The position numbers and the translations under genes were made by a program. The notes beneath the pieces are model-generated. The model had not been told where the DNA came from, ran no database searches, and was given only the letters and a program-made list of their open reading frames with translations. A DNA stretch of 64,000 bases from contig JANQLU010000072.1 of the NCBI GenBank assembly GCA_028280445.1, positions 1 to 64,000 of the forward strand, read 5' to 3'. Origin of the DNA: Pirellulaceae bacterium. GTDB taxonomy: Bacteria > Planctomycetota > Planctomycetia > Pirellulales > Pirellulaceae. Of the stretch, positions 62,444 through 64,000 are shown piece by piece; within the stretch, counting starts at the first letter, position 1; each line of letters begins with the position of its first letter.

Positions 62444-63202
62444 ATGAACCGAATGCAAATTTCTCATTCCGTCACCGCCTCGTTGGTTGCAACCTTGATT
62501 GGTGCACTCACCATCATCACCAGCGGTTGCAATTTGGCCTCCAATGGAGATTGTTTGCAGGGAAAACGTTGGTTTGATGCTGGCAATTACAACCAGGCGT
62601 TACAAAGATTCCAACAAGCGCTCAACAAAGACCCGGCAAACCCAGACGCCTACTACAATATTGGCGCGGTATATCAACGTCTTGCCACGGATACTCGCAA
62701 CCCCAATTGGTTGCCTCACGCCGAAAACCATTTCCGCCAGGCGATTAAACTCAATGATCGACATGTCGAAGCCCATCGTGCATTGGCCGTTCTGCTGATT
62801 CAATCGAATCGTCAAAACCACGCTTTTGATTTAATTCGGACGTGGCAACAACGACATCCGGAATCCCCCGAACCGCTGATCGAGCTGGCTCGATTGCACC
62901 AGGAGTATGGAGATCAACAACGTGCTGTTCAATTCCTGGCGGACGCCATTGGCATTGATGGTCGAAATTTCAGAGCACACAAAGCTTTGGGCATCATTCG
63001 AGAACAACAGGGACAATACCAATTGGCATTGGACAATTTTATGCGGTCCTATCAGTCCAACAGCATGCAACCAGACGTTGCCCAGAAAATTGCGACATTG
63101 CAAACTCGACTGCAAACAGCAGCGGCTCCCAATTATTCATTCCAAAATCGGCAGGGAACATTGACTCAACCGGGCACGGCCAATCAATACGTGCCGCGTT
63201 AG
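62444..63202 (+). CDS. TPR lipoprotein
   Basis: 252 residues from the ATG at 62444; the ATG at 62411 would add eleven residues. A lipobox (ALTIITSGC) predicts a lipoprotein. Five or so TPR-like helix pairs follow (QGKRWFDAGNYNQALQRFQQ, then AYYNIGAVYQRLA, AHRALAVLLIQSNR, AHKALGIIREQQGQYQLALD). Such proteins act as protein-binding scaffolds in envelopes. The C-terminal tail (about 220-252) is Gln/Asn/Pro-rich. Its last codons overlap the convergent macro-domain gene by four bases. Confidence 0.85.
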   Translation: MNRMQISHSVTASLVATLIGALTIITSGCNLASNGDCLQGKRWFDAGNYNQALQRFQQALNKDPANPDAYYNIGAVYQRLATDTRNPNWLPHAENHFRQAIKLNDRHVEAHRALAVLLIQSNRQNHAFDLIRTWQQRHPESPEPLIELARLHQEYGDQQRAVQFLADAIGIDGRNFRAHKALGIIREQQGQYQLALDNFMRSYQSNSMQPDVAQKIATLQTRLQTAAAPNYSFQNRQGTLTQPGTANQYVPR

Positions 63203-63735
63203 CTCAAACGAACACCGATTTCTTCGAGTCGTTTCCGGTACAACTCCGCATCGCTCGATTCAAAACAGCAAAACACGACACGCTCCGGCAAATCGTTTTC
63301 TTTCAGCCAGTGCACCACGGTCATGATGGCGATCTCACAAGCTTCCTGTTTGGGAAAATGATAAACACCAGTTGAAATACAGGGAAACGCCACAGACGCG
63401 ATCCGATGTTCCCGCGCGATCTGCAATGAAGAACGATAAGCCGACGCGAGAGTCGGGGAATCCGAATCTAGATCTTTGAAAATCGGTCCAACAGCGTGAA
63501 TCACATAATCCATCGGCAACTCAAAAGCAGTCGTGATTTTCGCATCGCCCGGAGGGCAGGGGGCCAACGCTTTCGAGGCCTGAACCAACTCGGGCCCCGC
63601 AGCACGATGGACAGCTCCGTCAACGCCGCCTCCACCAATCAATTGCGAATTTGCCGCAGTCACGACTGCATGGACGTTCTGCTGAGTGATGTCGCCCACA
63701 ACCAGATCAATGCGGTTTTCAAAACTTTGATTCAT
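63199..63735 (-). CDS. Macro-domain protein (ADP-ribose deacylase-like)
   Basis: 178 residues. VVGDITQQNVHAVVTAANSQ, LIGGGGVDGAVHRAAGPEL, YVIHAVGPIF, and FPCISTGVYHFPKQEACEI: the macro domain of the YmdB/MacroD type, which removes acyl groups from O-acyl-ADP-ribose or ADP-ribose from proteins. It is full length. It follows an NAD(P)HX dehydratase gene by seven bases, linking it to NAD-related repair. Confidence 0.93.
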   Translation of the reverse strand: MNQSFENRIDLVVGDITQQNVHAVVTAANSQLIGGGGVDGAVHRAAGPELVQASKALAPCPPGDAKITTAFELPMDYVIHAVGPIFKDLDSDSPTLASAYRSSLQIAREHRIASVAFPCISTGVYHFPKQEACEIAIMTVVHWLKENDLPERVVFCCFESSDAELYRKRLEEIGVRLS

Positions 63736-63742
63736 ATCGCAT

Positions 63743-64000
63743 TTACGCTTTCTCGGTTTCCAGATGCCGCCAGGCGGCGGACAAACCTGTGGCGATCATT
63801 TCGGCGGTAATAAACGGCGTCGCGTATCTTGGTAACAATAATTCCGCGGACAGACCGTGCAAATAGGCGGCCAACTGTGCTGCGTCAAACGGCTCCATGC
63901 CTTGTGCTAACAAACTGACAACCAACCCGGTCAATACGTCACCCGTTCCTCCTGTAGCCAACGCGGCATTCCCCGTTTCGTTCACCGCCATTTTCTCACC
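63743..64000 (-). CDS. ADP-dependent NAD(P)H-hydrate dehydratase, C-terminal part, cut by window edge
   Basis: The visible C-terminal part begins GEK-MAVNETGNAALATGG and contains ATGGTGDVLTGLVVSLLAQG, the ATP/ADP-binding signature of NnrD/YjeF C-terminal domain (a ribokinase-like fold). The start lies beyond 64000. The enzyme repairs hydrated NADH and NADPH. Macro-domain gene seven bases downstream. Confidence 0.85.
   Translation of the reverse strand, partial: GEKMAVNETGNAALATGGTGDVLTGLVVSLLAQGMEPFDAAQLAAYLHGLSAELLLPRYATPFITAEMIATGLSAAWRHLETEKA

Overview
The window looks like chromosomal DNA of a planctomycete (Planctomycetota, Pirellulales-like). Evidence: DUF1559 proteins with a pseudopilin N-terminus, a PEP-CTERM protein, a secreted LRR lipoprotein, a di-haem cytochrome c of planctomycete type, two secreted serine hydrolases, mixed-strand housekeeping genes, frequent GTG/TTG starts, and many GC-rich palindromic repeats between genes. 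The genus cannot be fixed from the sequence. No tRNA, rRNA, CRISPR array, phage or transposase gene was seen.

Layout. 1-7.2 kb: tail of a DUF1559 protein, a KamA-like radical SAM enzyme, a DUF1579 protein, a bestrophin, then a thiol-redox cassette (AhpD-like / TetR regulator / AhpD-like / thioredoxin / OsmC) in which both control regions carry the same CTACC-N8-GGTAG palindrome. 7.3-15 kb: a broken small gene, a class-III aminotransferase, a UvrC-like GIY-YIG protein without its second nuclease domain, ribosomal protein L28, a stand-alone domain resembling the C-terminal half of SAM hydroxide adenosyltransferases beside bioA, and an AP2-like protein. 15.3-19.8 kb: a three-gene operon of a MotA/ExbB-like channel with a very long coiled-coil tail and two ExbD-like partners. 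20-23.3 kb: a UbiA / TIM-barrel isomerase / phosphodiesterase-like trio resembling part of the ebo (metabolite-traffic) cluster.

23.5-32 kb: LRR lipoprotein, Cys-rich secreted protein, dksA-like/lspA/hisN-like operon, thrC-dapB operon and a serine hydrolase. 32-49 kb: thiC, a second serine hydrolase, di-haem cytochrome c, adenosine kinase-like protein, thpR, an adenylate kinase with a long extra domain, recA with a lysine-rich tail, an MscS channel and alaS. 49-52 kb: a His/Cys-rich secreted protein, a DUF1559 pseudopilin and a PEP-CTERM protein in a row. 52-64 kb: a YhhQ-type transporter, the complete glycine cleavage set gcvT-gcvH-gcvP followed by a lipoate/octanoyl transferase, an FHA protein, an ECF sigma/anti-sigma pair, a histone-H1-like lysine-rich protein, a TPR lipoprotein, a macro-domain protein and the end of an NAD(P)HX dehydratase gene.

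Strongest leads for something under-described: the channel trio at 15.3-19.8 kb, in which one ExbD-like subunit keeps the transmembrane Asp and its partner has Ala; the two-operator redox regulon at 5.1-5.8 kb; the ebo-like trio; the SAM-domain/bioA pair; and a roughly 111-120-base intergenic element present in three copies. All function calls come from reading motifs by eye; no database search was run.
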